Assembly (NCBI GenBank): GCA_037176885.1 | Contig: JAWWNJ010000010.1 | Location: forward strand, 1,426,001-1,490,000 | DNA length: 64,000 bases | Reading direction: 5' to 3' | DNA from: Favolaschia claudopus | Taxonomy: Eukaryota; Basidiomycota; Agaricomycetes; Agaricales; Mycenaceae | Made by a program: the position numbers and the translations under genes | Part shown: in pieces, positions 47,328-59,822 of the stretch | How positions within the stretch are numbered: position 1 is the first letter of the stretch | Layout: each line of letters opens with the position of its first letter | The notes under the pieces: generated by a model | What the model saw: only the letters and a program-made list of their open reading frames with translations | What the model was told of the DNA's origin: nothing | Database searches by the model: none

Positions 47328-48474
47328 GCGCACTGGGTCGACAGTCTGGCTCTCTACATACTTGCAGTGCATACTTCGGTCATCACCTGGCTGCTGCGCG
47401 ATAACCAGATCTCGAATAGTAGTTACGCGCAAACTCAAGTCCTACAAACTTGTGCTCTCGCTGACCTTGTCGTTACGGTCGACTATAACGGCCATGAATA
47501 CGGCTGTAATTCTCCGCCAAGAAGACTGGCACCCGGCTCTCGTTGAAGTTATTGACGAAGTTGAAGTGGATGAGATCTTTGACTGCCACTACAAGGTGAT
47601 CATGTTCGAGCCTCTTACCCGGGGTCACTTTCTCGACTGTGCGGCTCGCCCGATTTGAGATGTTTGGTGCCAACCCATCTGGCAGCAGGAAGACCCCCTT
47701 TCTGGCGATTTGTTGAGTAAGATGCTAACCCAACGACTCGGAGCGATGGGGCACGACTCAGCTATTGAGCCATTCCTGGCCCGGGCTTCTCGATGTCGAG
47801 TAATTATATCGCTTTTTTGAGATGCAAACAGCTTCTCGTCGCTTGGTACAGGAACCAATACTCAATCCTACCCCTACTTGCATCGCCAAGCCGCTCGAAA
47901 TGGCTGTAATTCTCTTGCCGTGTGTGCACGGATTTGCTGCTGCAACACTAGTGTCTCGCGCCTCGGCTTTTGTATCTCTGCGACGCGCATTTGTTCCGCG
48001 AATATTCCTTTTCGCTTTCATCGTTGTGTTCACTGGCAGGTCAAGTTTGCAACTTGCAGGATTGCAAACCCGAATAAAAGCGCAGGGGATTCAGGGATGC
48101 CGAAGGCTTGAGTCTTAGCGCTCAGGCTTGAGACTGGCCAAGCCTGGTCGTCGCGGCTCGCCATCTCAGTGTACGTGAGTTTCAACGGCCTATGCAGGCC
48201 GTCCCGGTCGAAGGGAATTCTTCCGCTTCGGAACTGGTCTCGGAAGTTCATTTTTTGTTGAAGACAATGAGCTTGGCCAGCTGGAGAGTAGAACACCGTG
48301 TTTCAGCCTACAAAACTGTCTGTAGCGTCAGTAGAACAGACAATTCTGGAAATAAAGTAGAGTTACGTAAATCTGCGAGGCGGTCCAAGGCGATCATTCA
48401 CGCCTGCTAAATCTTTGCTCCTGTACTCTTCCTTCTTCCTTACCACCACCACGCTCATTCAACCTTACCCCGCT
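47328..48474. other. Intergenic region upstream of peroxidase
   Basis: About 1.15 kb between arm 1 and the peroxidase start. A 50-codon frame at 47494-47658 and its opposite-strand partner have no recognisable features. The peroxidase promoter should lie here; no clear TATA box. Confidence 0.5.
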
Positions 48475-50568
48475 ATGCTTAATCTTCCCCTCACACTCCT
48501 TTCTTCCTGCTTGCTATGGCTACCCTCAGCAACGGCCGCAGACTACAAATGGCCATCTCAGCCATACGACGCTTTAGAGGAATTATTATACGAGGGCGCC
48601 AGACCGGACGGATCGAGCTTGGCAGATCTTGTTCGGCCATGCAAGCTGAGAGGAGGGACCAACACTACAGTCGCTGCGGAGTGGCTCCGACTGGTAAGCA
48701 TTCTATTTTCGACCAGCTCGTCTGCAAGCGGCATTCGCTGGAGCGTTGCTTGCGGGACTATATTTAGTGCAGTGCAAGAGCGCTTTGCACGATAAGTCTC
48801 TCGTCCTGGCTCATTCTGACTATGCCTGCAGGTGTATCATGACACTTCGACGCATAACGTTTCCGACGGAACTGGTGGATTGGATGGCTCAATATTCTTC
48901 GAGATCGGTAGATCTGAGGTACGAAAGGCGGCACTTCTTTCAGAGGACTCTCCCAAATAAGATGGAACACAGAACGTTGGAGCAGGCATGAACAACACAA
49001 TCAGCGACTTTTCGCAATATCCCAACAAATATGTCACTCGTTAGTCTGAGTTTCTTCTTCACCTTGTTATCCAACTCATTGTGCTCAGGCGCCGATATCA
49101 TCGCCATTGCCACGATTTTCGCAACAACAACTTGTGGTGGCCCAATTGTCCCTTTTCGTGGCGGCAGAATAGACGCAAACGCAGCGGGTCCTTTGGGCGT
49201 TCCAGACCCTAGCGACAGTCTAGAATCGCTCACCAACAATTTTGCCAAGCAGGGCTACAACGTCTCAGAAATGATTCAGCTGGTAGCCTGTGGGCATACG
49301 CTTGGTGGCGTACGGTTCCCCGACTTTCCTACAATCGTTGAGGGCAGTGGGCAAAGTACGGTGGTCCAACTGTTTGACGAGACGCAGCAGTTCGATCACG
49401 CCATGTAGGTTCAGTCAGTGTTGACTGTCACTTAGACTAACGGTCTTATTCAGTATCTCCCAATATCTCGACGGCACAACGCGGGACCCTCTAGTTGTGG
49501 GTAATCAGACTATGGCGTCTGACCTACGTGTTTTCAGCAGCGACAACAACGTCACGATGCAAAGGTAACCACTCTTTGTGTTGCTGGATAAAATTCCTAT
49601 AGCTTAAACCGTGTTGCAGCATGAATTCAGCGGAATCTTTCTCCAAAACATGCGTCACCATCTTCGACAAAATGCTGACCACGATTCCTTCCGGAGTGAC
49701 GCTGACAGACGAAATCACTCTTCTACCCTTCAAGGTATCTTCCACGCAGCTCACCGTCAGCGGCTCGCAGCTCCAATTCCAAGCCAACCTCCGGGTGGTA
49801 GTCCCCTCCAACAGCACCACCGTCCAGATGTACTGGTGCGACCGCTACGGCTCCTCAGCCAACTGCTCCGGAAATCTCAAGCGCTACGCCTCCTCAGGTG
49901 GCGCAATAACCGTTTCTTCCCCCGTCACCACCGCCATGAACGTCAGCCTCCGCCGATACCAATTCGTCGTCCCCATCAACGTTGACCAGGGTATCTCTAA
50001 ATTCTGGTTCGTCGTGGACTACGGCAATGGCACGACGACTGTCGCGGACAACGGTGGTTCGGAATACGTTGTCGACCAGGACGACGTTCTCTTCGTACCC
50101 AGCATGAGCCGAGATAAGTCCGTCCTCACCGGGTCGAACGGCGTTTCCGTCACCGCCGCCGTCAAGGGCACGCCGTCCCACGTCTTCATCGACTGCTTCG
50201 GCCGCGCAACAAACGACTTCCTTCCCGTTAACAAGACGTTCGATCTTACGCTGAACACGAGCATCCCAGCTGTTGCGGGATACAACTTCTACACTGGCAC
50301 AGCGACGGACGATTTTGGCGCGACGATGCAGTTCGATATCGTCGCTGTGGGGTCAGATGGGAAGCAGAGTGTCGATACGTATAGGCAGTCTGGCTTGATT
50401 GGGATGGCGATTGCGCCGGCTTCGGAGGTGAAGTCAACAACGGACGGTAAAGTTGGTGGTACGTCTGGGGCCGAGAGCGTTATGATGATGAGCTTGGGAA
50501 GTTGGTATTCGCGATGGGGGGTTGCAGCAGTCGCTGGATTGTGGACTTTGAGTTATTGCTGTCTATAG
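48475..50568 (+). CDS. Secreted plant-type heme peroxidase with hydrophobic C-terminus
   Basis: Extracellular heme peroxidase of 582 residues; exons 48475-48693, 48832-48918, 48973-49039, 49089-49404, 49454-49564 and 49620-50568. A signal peptide (MLNLPLTLLSSCLLWLPSATA) is followed by the distal site RLVYHDTSTHNVSDGTGGLD, with the catalytic Arg and His, and Tyr where class II enzymes have Phe. The proximal heme ligand is in VACGHTLGGVR. After the peroxidase domain comes a long C-terminal part with many Asn-X-Ser/Thr sites and a final hydrophobic segment preceded by small residues, which suggests a GPI anchor. This layout fits the fungal peroxidases related to class II but without lignin-peroxidase-type ends. 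An in-frame upstream start at 48415 is less likely because it would bury the signal peptide. Confidence 0.85.
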
Positions 50569-50911
50569 GTTCTACCGGATTCGCATGCATTTTTCTAATA
50601 TCTTACACTCATATGGACGTTTGTATCTACAGTTTCGAGAATTGCATTGCTGTGTTAGAAAGGATACGAGCTCCGAATAATTGTGAGATGCGCTGGACGT
50701 CAGAATTGATAGCATGCGGTGCACAAGATTGTGAAATCCTTTGAAGAAATGGATAGTGATATCCGATCCGTTTCAGTTCCGAGTACGATCCCAGCAACGT
50801 CTAGCGCAAGCTACAGGAGCCCAGTTCAAGTTGTTTGTATTATGACAAGAGTTCTATCCCATTATACAAGCAACTAAAAATTCATTCAAACTTTCAAGAC
50901 TTTTTTCTTTT
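50569..50911. other. Convergent 3' region (peroxidase / NF-X1)
   Basis: 343 bp between two stop codons on opposite strands. AT-rich, no coding signal. Confidence 0.6.
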
Positions 50912-53900
50912 CTATGTATCGTCCTCCCAATCTTCAGGTACGTCTTCAGGTACCTCAGTGAAAGTTTGCGGGACGACCGGGACAGCAACCGAAGGCGCAG
51001 GGGCACGAATCGGCGGGGGTGTTGGCGCTGGGCGAGGTTGGGCTATCGCCGATGCGGGAGGAGGAGCGCTGGCTGCACCCCATGCCCGAGGGGCACTAGG
51101 AGGTGGCGTTGGAGCCGGGGAAGGCTTGGAACTCGAACTCGGCACACGCCAAGAAGGCGCAACGTTCATCCCAGCACGGAGGTCCGCGAGCTTGCCGAGG
51201 CTCGGAGGAGGGGGAGAACTCGCAAGAGCCGCAGAAAGCAGCGGCGTTGGAACCTTGGTATCGAATCGGCGGAGGAGCTGGACACTTCGATGAGGTTCTT
51301 GGTCTACCATCTGCGAGTCCATGCGATAGATTGCTGCGACCTTCATTTTGTGAAAGAAAAGATGTCAGCGGCTGAAGGAGGTCGTGCAGAAAACAAAAGT
51401 TACTAACATCATGGACGAACTTCCTCCGTTCGACCGGCATGTGAGGGAGAACTTGCATCTTCTTATCACTACCGACGAAGCTACAGACCGGAAAACCAGA
51501 TTAGTGGTCGAGGTCCTCAAAAAAAAACAAGATGCAACGCACTCTGCAAACGCCTTCTCCACGACCCCAACGAACTTCGGATTTGCCCGCCCAAAAGCCA
51601 ACACCTCGTCCGCCCAAGTGACCGCCGCCCCACGCTCACGACTCTCTGGCGTGATTCCCAACGCGTCTGCCAATCGCGCGTTTCGCTTCGCAATAAGACA
51701 TTCGTTGGTGCATTTCGGCTGTTGATTCTCTCTGCCTGTCGGAGTCGAAATGCTTTTCCCGCATTGAAGAGGTTGCCGGATGCGGCCGCACGCACAGTTG
51801 ACGGTGATGACGGCGGTACATGGCGTCGTTTCGTCGCAGCTTGATGGGGCATGACAGGGATGCGTACAGGGATGGTTGGAGGGTAAGCTATCAGAGAACC
51901 AGTTTGAGTCAGCTCAAAAACCCACAGCGCTCAGAAGAGAAAAATGACACATACCACAACTTCCTCGGCTTCCCGCAAGTCAAGATACACGCGCCGCACC
52001 CCTCCTCCGCCGAGTGACAAAGCCTCTCACAATGATGATACCCGCACCCAAGCAACCTGCCACAAACACTCCCACACGACACTCTCTCCTGTGCGCACCT
52101 CACATTTCCCACATCCTTCTTCCCGCACATGCACTTTTTCGTCGTCAAAAATGGACACGGCGGACACGCCACTTCGTCGGAATGGCACATGTGCTGCGTG
52201 CGCGGATGACCGCAGGGCGGTGGGGGGCGAGGGCATTGGTATGTGCACTGCATGCGCGTACCGCAGGGAATGGGAGGTTCGAGGATCGTGCGGCCGCACG
52301 GACAGATGAGCTGTTGAAAATGATCAGTATGAGTTACTTCTTAGATATGGATTGAACAGGAAGAGACTCTACTCACCTCCTCAAAGCTACTCCTCAAACA
52401 CGGTCCACACGGTCCCTTGTGATCCCGCAACTCACATCGATGCTCCCCACAACTCAACGGCTTCCCACAAACCAGATCACATTCATGCAATCCACCCCGC
52501 TCCTCACCAATGCCCACCTCTACTTCACCATGTGCATTGGCCCGTTTCTTCCCCTTGCTCTTCGACTGCATCGCCGCGACACTCGCAAGCGGACAACAGA
52601 CCCGTAGACATTGATGCCGCCCGCACGCGCGGAGAGCTTTGCACGTTTTCTCGCAGAGTATTTCGGCAACGACGTTATGGTCGGCAGCGGGATGAGCATT
52701 TGCCTCGGAACAAAACAGAGTCTTATTCGTCCCTCCACACCGACAGGGTCGAACGACACGCTCGAGACAAGGCGGACAGACGCCTTCGTGGCATGGCGCC
52801 GCGCAGGCGTGGCCACAAGGTAGGATACTTCCGCATCGTGCGCCACAAGTTGGGATGGGTGCGCTACAGTTAAAACGGGGCGGAAAGGCGCCCTTATCTT
52901 CTTCTTCGCCCGAAAGCGCAATCGGCCGCCTCCCACAGGGACACGTCCTTACTTTCTCCGGCGATCGCGGACAGACAGCTGCAGGGCCGCTCGCAGGATG
53001 ACACGGCTGCGAACAGTGATGCACTCCGCACGCAAAGAGGCGGTCGCACACGCCGCTGCACTTGAACCGGCCAATCCAAGCAGCCTTCACCTGGTCGTGC
53101 TCGCACGTCTTCGCCTCTCCCTCTCCGCACCCAACCTCCCGCTCCCCCTTCCCGCAATAGCACTGCGCCATTTCACGCACGGTACACGGTGTGCATTCAT
53201 CCGTATGACACTCGCGTTCGCAATCATGCTTCCCGCAGCTGAGTTGCCGCCCGCACACGGCGCCGCAGCTGATGTTCGTTTCGCCGCATCTAAGCGCGAG
53301 AACGGTGCCCTTGGGACAGCCGCATTTGACGTCGGTAGTGATGCGGCAGGGCGGACACGGGCCGGGGTGGCAGAGAAGTGGGCAGGGATGCGAGCATGCG
53401 GGGCGCGGACGGGTGCAGGGCGAGGCGCAAGAGTGCGGCGTCGATATGCGCGGAGGCGCAGGGGAGGGGATCGAGTCGCAGAAGCAGCGGTAGGCTGTTG
53501 GGGTTGCAATGCGGCGCGCTTGACACCCAGGACATCGCCATTCGCCGCCGCGGTGCGGCTCTCCGCGAGCAGCCCACGCGTCGGCAACCTCTTTCACGCT
53601 CTTCGTAGCCCAAGACCTCACACATTTGAGGTGGAAGGTCGTCCAACAGTACTGCTGAGTCTCGAGGACTGGTATTGACGGGGAGCAGGACCACGTTGGT
53701 TGGGCAGGATGAACTGCTGAGAAACAGATTGGACAGTCCGGGTAGGGTGGAGTGTTCAAGGCAGCGGTGAGCCTCGAAGTCAGATCATCGGCAACTGGCG
53801 CGGGCTTGGGCTTTGGTGGTCGTCCTGATCTGGAGTTGGAAGACGCTGCTTGATCGCCAGATGTAAGGCCTGGATTGAATTTAGCGCGACCGCGTCTCGA

Positions 53901-54209
53901 ATGCGACGTCTCTGGAACATTAGGCTCATGAGATCGCCAGTTCTGATTCGTACGCGCCCCCGATATTTCTTGATTCAAATCGGGCGCAGTGTCATTGGCA
54001 TTCTGAGGACGACCGCCACCGCGAGGTGGACGTCTTCCTCGATGGTCACCTCGAGGACGAGACTGGCCGTTGGGCGCGTTGGACGCATTGGCATCTTGCT
54101 GAGCGCGCTGATTGTTGCGTCGGTTGTTATTCCGACCTCTGTTGTTTCCTCCCTCTGGAGTAGGACGTTCGGCTGGGGGTGGTCTTGCCGGATTGTCAGG
54201 TCCTTCCAT
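50912..54209 (-). CDS. FAP1: NF-X1-type zinc-finger protein (FAP1-like) with R3H domain
   Basis: Large nuclear/cytoplasmic RING and NF-X1 finger protein of 1,011 residues; exons 54209-52377, 52310-51955, 51887-51543, 51480-51408 and 51340-50912. The N-terminus is disordered and RG-rich (NNRGRNNNRRNNQRAQQ, RGDHRGRRPPRGGGR). A RING variant follows (CPICFSAVHPAQ to EWRCPGCQ), then a row of Cys/His NF-X1 fingers such as CSHPCPLLCHPGPCPPC, CGKHDCERECH and CGHACAAPCHEGVCPPC. The R3H domain (LPHMPVERRKFVHDVAAIYR) is split by two introns, and the end is proline-rich. In yeast Fap1 binds FKBP12 and competes with rapamycin; the human relative represses transcription. The start is MEGPDN; an upstream TTG was ignored. 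Confidence 0.93.
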
Positions 54210-54921
54210 GCAGGGGTTGTCAGTGCCGCGTGTAGTTATTACTAGCGCCAACTATAGTTATTCCGGGTCAATTACTTTGTGGTAAAATCCAAGACAAGGA
54301 GACAAGCGTACGGGCAGCAGAGAAGTAGAAGACTCGGTCACTGCAATACGTTTGAATGAGCTGTCCGTCGCGAGATTCAAGTGAGTTAGTTGAACGCACC
54401 AAGGGCGCTGAACCGCCGCTGGGTACGAAACGAAGAAAAGACTGGCGATAAGACTGCCTAGTCGATACGGGTTGATTCAAAGGCAATAAAGCCCGGAAGA
54501 AGCTTTCGGGTCAAGCTTTCACTCGATGTACAAGGCTACAAGCTGTGGTGGTGGTGGATGTAGAGTGAAGTCAAGCTATTTATAAAGCCGACAAAAGCCG
54601 GAGTCTTCGGGGCCTTCGGGTTGGAGGCGCGCTCTGACTCGAACGTCGAGTCAACCACCAGAGTCAAGAATGCTGATCTGACTCAATAAAAGGCTATGGG
54701 CAAGAGATCATTCGTCTGTACAGCAGTTTTATCTAATTAGATGGGATGGGGAGGATTTTCCTTTCTTTTGAGTTCGGACATTATTGTAGATTTTCAATCA
54801 TGCAATCAACTGGACAGGGACAAGCACTGTCAAGCAGGGACACGGAACGCAACTTTGTTTTTGCGCGACCAGTAGCACAGTATACATACAACAGCACCAA
54901 TTCCCAATTCCCAGTTCCGCA
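54210..54921. other. Intergenic region, NF-X1 to GH62
   Basis: About 0.7 kb holding the NF-X1 promoter and the GH62 3'UTR. A GGT-rich stretch is at 54546-54558. No coding exon recognised. Confidence 0.5.
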
Positions 54922-56195
54922 TTATAGACATTGCGAGTAAACTGTCGAAACAAAAGTCACTCGGTGTTCAACACAAGGAGGGAGGAACTTACAATCGTTG
55001 GAGAATGTGCAGGTGCTGCCTGACGCACACGCTGTGCATCCAGTGTACCCTGTTCCGCCGCACTATTGATAAAAAGACGCGAATCAATACAAGTATATCG
55101 AAGCGAGGATCGCGATGCAAAACTTACCTGGCCGAACTTCGCGGTGGTGCATCCAGTCGTACCTCCACCGGAGCTAGTCGTGGTAGCGGTCGTGGTCGTC
55201 GTTTTTGACGTCGTCGTCGTAGGGCTGCCCGAAACAGTTCCGGGATTCGTCAACGTGAGGAGCCCAGGGCGGTAAGGCAGCAGGTCGTAACTTGTCCCAT
55301 CAGAGCTGGGCGAGCGGCCCTGGTATAGCAACTGCAAATTGCACGGGTCGATGGTCATAGTCTGGTCGTTCGTCACACGTATCAGGTCCCCATGGCTGAT
55401 ATCATTCGTCCAAGTAGCCCCACTGTTTGCTTTGCCTGCAAAGGGCGCGCTCTCGCTCGTCTTGTCTGGGGTCCAGGAGCCCGACAGACTCGTAGCCGTG
55501 TACGAGCGGAAGTATCTCCCATTAGCACCAATGGACTCGATGATCATGAGCCACTTGGTCTGCCCCCGGATACGATACACCTGAATGGCTTCGAACAAAT
55601 CGTTCCTCGCGCCGCTGAGAATTGTGGTGTATGTCGAGCCGAAGCTGCCGGGGAAGTTGCCTATGGGCATGCTCTGGCGGTAGATATTGCCATCGTCGCC
55701 AGCGAAGAAGAGATACATGTTCGTGTCATCGCCGATGACGGTCTGGTCGATGGCAGTGGAAGCAGTCGCAGTGGAAAGGGTGTTGACGTTGGACCATCCG
55801 TTAACGTTGGTGGGGTTAGACGACGTCCGATACGAGAACGTCGTTCCGCCCCATTGATACGCCAAAATCCACGTATTTTTCGGGCTAAACAGAAATATAG
55901 TGGGTGCTACAGTGCCATAAGGCATAGCGTTTTGAGACGCAGACGCCATGCCACTCCAATCAGAGAACGGACTGAAAGTCATTGAACCATAGTTCGTGCC
56001 TGTGTCGTGTGAGCTAGCATAGACGAGATGCTGGCCGTTGTAAGGGACATGGTTGAAATCTTTGAGAGCCACCCAGCCTGATTTGGGTGTGGCGAGGGCA
56101 CCAGTGGAATTCCACTTGTAGCTAGACGGAAGAGCGCAGGTCTGCTGCCCCAGGGCCGTCGCTAGAGACGCGAGAAGAATGAAAGCAGTGATCAT
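54922..56195 (-). CDS. GH62 alpha-L-arabinofuranosidase with C-terminal CBM1
   Basis: Secreted enzyme that removes arabinose side chains from arabinoxylan. Exons 56195-55128, 55062-54993 and 54941-54922 give 385 residues. A signal peptide ([17 protein letters not shown]) is followed by the GH62 domain: [65 protein letters not shown] block and SHGDLIRV. Asp in the first block, Glu in DLFEAIQVY and a third acid match the usual catalytic set. A Thr-rich linker ([18 protein letters not shown]) leads to a fungal cellulose-binding CBM1 with six cysteines ([18 protein letters not shown] and YSQCL), split over the last two exons. The last exon is 20 nt. Confidence 0.95.
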
Positions 56196-56918
56196 CGTGC
56201 CAGCCAGTGAAGAAGTTGTGGGGCGAGATTACTTGAAGACATGGGTCATTGGACGCAAACTTATAATGCGTCGAAGCAAGGCCAGTTCAACGATGCGAGA
56301 ATTTTCCACAGGTTGCGTTGAGAAGCTGGTTGGAAGCAGATACCGATGATTGTCCGCGCCGCCTTGCGCAAAAGTTCCGACGCGGCGTCGTGCGGTCCGT
56401 CGAAGCGTCATACGCCCCTCGATCCCGAAGACCACCTGTTATTCCCGACCGTAAGTCTTCGCACCGATTTGTTTCCGCATCCGCTAACGTTCTAGAGAAA
56501 AACTCGAACAGTCGACGGCAGAAAGGATCCAAAGCAAGATTCAAAGCACTAAACAGCTTGAAAAGTCTTGACGGGCCCCAAACCACCTGAGGCAGATGCA
56601 CAGAAGTAGTCCCTTGAAGTCGTTTGGGAACTCAAGAACGAAAACTGAAGGTATACGACGAAGCACCGGAGCCTCGATGAAAGCTCCTACAAAGCGCTGG
56701 TCTGACATTTTGGCCGTGGGCCAAATAGCACTCAATATATTAAATACTGTACCGTGCGTTGGACTTGTCTATTCTCCGATTCGCTTCAGTCCGATGCCTA
56801 TTCTCATAACGAACAGCAAGATTTCACCTTCACCTGGTTTCGCTCCCATTAATCTACGTATCGAATTTACTACAATAATTATACCGTTCTACGCATCTCC
56901 CACTTGACTATACCACTT
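56196..56918. other. Intergenic region, GH62 to GH20
   Basis: 723 bp with the GH62 promoter and the GH20 3'UTR. ORFs at 56287-56601 and 56318-56590 overlap on opposite strands and show no features. Confidence 0.5.
56260..56265 (-). promoter_or_regulatory. Candidate TATA box of GH62
   Basis: TATAAG on the minus strand, about 65 bp upstream of the ATG. Confidence 0.4.
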
Positions 56919-59210
56919 TCAAGCCCCCACCAAAAGCTCCACATCCCTCAACTCCCCCTCAAACCCAAACCCACCAACAACCCCCGCCGGCGCCGCAAAC
57001 GACATATTCGCACTCTTCATATACTCCCCCCAAATATCGAGCTCCGTCGTCCACCAATACGTCTTCCCCCCAATCAACGCATACGTGTACCTCTGCGTTG
57101 CGTGGATCTCTACCCTCGTAGGCACATCTGTGGGGAAGGTATAGGGGAGGGGGTAGAGCAAATGCGTCGTGGTATCTTCGAATGCGAGGGTTTGCGATGG
57201 CGTTATATGCAGCTTGGAGTCGATGCCTGCGAAGATGACACCGCTGTCGTATGGTGCTAGGATGGAGGAACCGTCAAAGAGCGGGACGCTAATCTGAGCT
57301 TTCTTCGGCGACGCAGAGGGTTTGACGGTGAATGTAAGCGTATACGGCGGCCCCACAGATTCGAACGAAGTGGTAATCGGCTGAGTGACATTCACGTATT
57401 GGAATACCACATTGTTAGGCTGCGTGGAGACAGCGCGATTGAGGTGCTGCCCAGGAGCTGCAGCATTAAGAGAACCGTATATCGAGTCGAATTGATCTCT
57501 TGAGAGTTCCGTTGAGCGAATACCCGACCCTGCCCAAGTCTTCTCTGCAAACACAGCGAGACTGCGTGCGAGCTGGTAATAGATCTCAAGCGGGGTGGTA
57601 GCGTTGTTGCCTGGAGAACGAACGTTTCATTGGTCCGATTGCAGAACAAAAGGGACAAAGCACACCCCAATCATTCCAAATCGCCATAATCGCCCCCCTC
57701 AGAAGCGGGTTCCCGGGTTCAGTATTATTACTCTCATCCGTCCTCGAGAACACATTCGGCGCCCACCCGCCACCCCCGGGCGCCCCACTCCACATCAAAT
57801 CCCCCACCAACTCCCAAGGAAACTGGCCATCATCAGACGTCTTCCCGTCCAGATATAAGAACCCCTGCTCCGAATTGATCACTCTATACCCTTTACTCAT
57901 GAGCTGCACGGGGATCGAATCCCCCGGAAAATCCCAATGCTGGATCGTCACGCTCGTGTCGATGGACAGCCGCGTGCTAGGCTCGTTGGTGCCCCAGACC
58001 CGAATCGTTTTCGTGTTGTTGGTTCGGCCGGAAATGTACGACGCCATCTCGTTGACAAAGGAGATGTAGTCGTCCGCGAGTGCGGGGTCGTACTCGTCTG
58101 CGCCGATGGAGACTTCATTGGTGGTGATCCAAGGGAGGACTTCGTCCCAGATTGCCTTGATGGTGGGGAGAGTGTCAGGATGCGACAGATTCAGGTGGTC
58201 TGGGGAGCCCGGGATCGACAGCTCTGGCTTCCATTTGCTGATGGCGAGTGAATGTCCAGGGGTGTCGATTTCTGGGACGATCGTGACGCCGTGCGCGGAA
58301 CAGGTATTTTGGAGGGCAAGGAACTCGTGTTTGGACCAAGTTTCATTGAGGAGGGGAGCGAGCTCTGCAATCGGGGAGCCTGGAGAGGGTCGGAAGCGGA
58401 AGGCAGAGTAGAGGCGGCGCCAGTCAGGTCCCGAAATGATATCCTGGTTCCACAAGTTGTCGGAAGCATGAAGGTGGAATGTCTGAAGCTTGAAGAACGA
58501 GGCATAAGTACAGAGATCGGCCGAGAAAAGTTGAGTATAGATTGGATACGGATGAAGGGAGCCATACCAAGAAACGAAGGCTGGTACCAATGCCGACCAG
58601 CATCAAGCATGAATCCCCGTACTTCCCATCCCGGAGTGTCGGAGCCAAAGCCCGCTGCTAGACTTATACCGTTGGGACTTCCAGCAGTCAATGCAACCTG
58701 CTGCAACAGCGTCCTTGTACCTGTATATGGATCAAACACGCAGGGATTGCTACCGAATTCGCGACGCACCCCACCAAGCCTCGAGAGACCCGCTTCCTTT
58801 GATCACGTATGACTGGCTACTGATTTCGAAATCGTAGCCCTCTTCGGTGGGACACCGCTCAGATATGTGTGATTAGTTGCTCCAAAAGTCAAGAAGATGA
58901 CTGAGGGCGGTGACGCGCTGAGGTTGCCTACTTGTACAGAGGAAAGCGATGTGAAGCCCGTAATTGAGACTAAGTCATCTCGAAAGGTCTGAGCAAACGA
59001 TTCGAGTGAAGGGGAACCTGAAGTGTGAAAAGCGGAGTCGACAATGATTTGGGTGGCGGATGACAAGACGAAGGGCTGCTGCTCGTCCGAAGCAGTGAAC
59101 GACGCGACCGAAGGGATAAGAGGTTGGAAGCCCGCCGAGACGCTGAGGACGGCGAAGAAAAGGAAGAAAGCCGGAATGCGCACGCAGAGACTCAGAGTAG
59201 TAGGCTTCAT
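56919..59210 (-). CDS. GH20 beta-N-acetylhexosaminidase, secreted (one-base gap in exon 1)
   Basis: Exo-acting hexosaminidase for chitin fragments or glycans, about 713 residues. Exons 59210-58770, 58720-58568, 58520-57666 and 57610-56919. A signal peptide (IPAFFLFFAVLSVSAGF) precedes the N-terminal GH20b-like domain, then the catalytic barrel: WEVRGFMLDAGRHWY, FHLHASDNLWN, TIVPEIDTPGHSLAISKW, the Asp-Glu pair in SIGADEYDPALADDYI, and WDFPGDSIPVQL. The C-terminal third resembles a lectin-like beta domain. Exon 1 loses frame at 58848-58852 (GTCCC instead of one more C), between YLSGV and EEGYDFEIS. Intron 2 (58521-58567) begins GT but ends GG. Both oddities are in an otherwise well conserved gene, so it may be active. 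Confidence 0.9.
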
Positions 59211-59477
59211 CGAATTCCCACCGCCAAAGTTCTATGCGTCTAGTCGGCGAAGGGCGACCTGGCAGAACGCGTCGAGCAGAAGGTTATCGTCGAAGCCGCA
59301 GGTGCCGTTGGAGCCGTCAGCCGACCTCGTGGCTTCCATGGTGATCCTGTCTATCGCTTCGGGATGTTCAACTCTCGGGGACGAGTATCATGCAAGCAGA
59401 GTCGCGAAAATAAGCAGGGAGCCGCAGAGAGTCATCGTACCACCGCCCACGATCAAGTGACTTTGAAAAATCGTTGA

Positions 59478-59495
59478 GATCACTGATCAGTGATC
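59478..59495. repeat. 18-bp perfect palindrome, arm 2
   Basis: Same GATCACTGATCAGTGATC as in arm 1, again about 40 bp from the inner arm end. Confidence 0.8.
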
Positions 59496-59767
59496 AGAAA
59501 AGAGTTGCAAAATTCCCTAAAAAGGCAATCACTCCTTGTCCTGAACCACGTCTTGTTGGGTGTCTCTGGAATCTCTGGAACTCGCTCTGTCGCCTGGCTA
59601 TGTCTTCAATAATATTTGGGATCATCTTTAGCGGCCTTGCTCCTCCTCCTGGTGTATGCACCGGTATACCCGACTTCTCCTGTACAGAAAGTCGATAATT
59701 TGCAATTAACCTTGTATCCGCTCAATGTCTATGTCTGAGATACGCGTTCCCAGCTTCCCGCAAAATG

Positions 59768-59774
59768 TATAAAT
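59768..59774 (+). promoter_or_regulatory. TATA box of membrane-protein copy 2
   Basis: TATAAAT, 49 bp before the ATG at 59823, in a block identical to arm 1. Confidence 0.6.
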
Positions 59775-59822
59775 TGAAAACGAGGTAAGGCTGAAAGGTC
59801 AGCGTCAGCTACATCCTTCACA

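Larger units (their letters stand above)
59211..59822. other. Intergenic region, GH20 to membrane-protein copy 2
   Basis: Divergent spacer; the GH20 promoter is at the left and the inverted-repeat arm starts near 59441. No separate exon. Confidence 0.5.

Noticed and set aside
53087..53694. Several ORFs opposite or overlapping the NF-X1 gene
   Set aside because: The Cys/His periodicity of the NF-X1 frame is unmistakable; the others are shadows.
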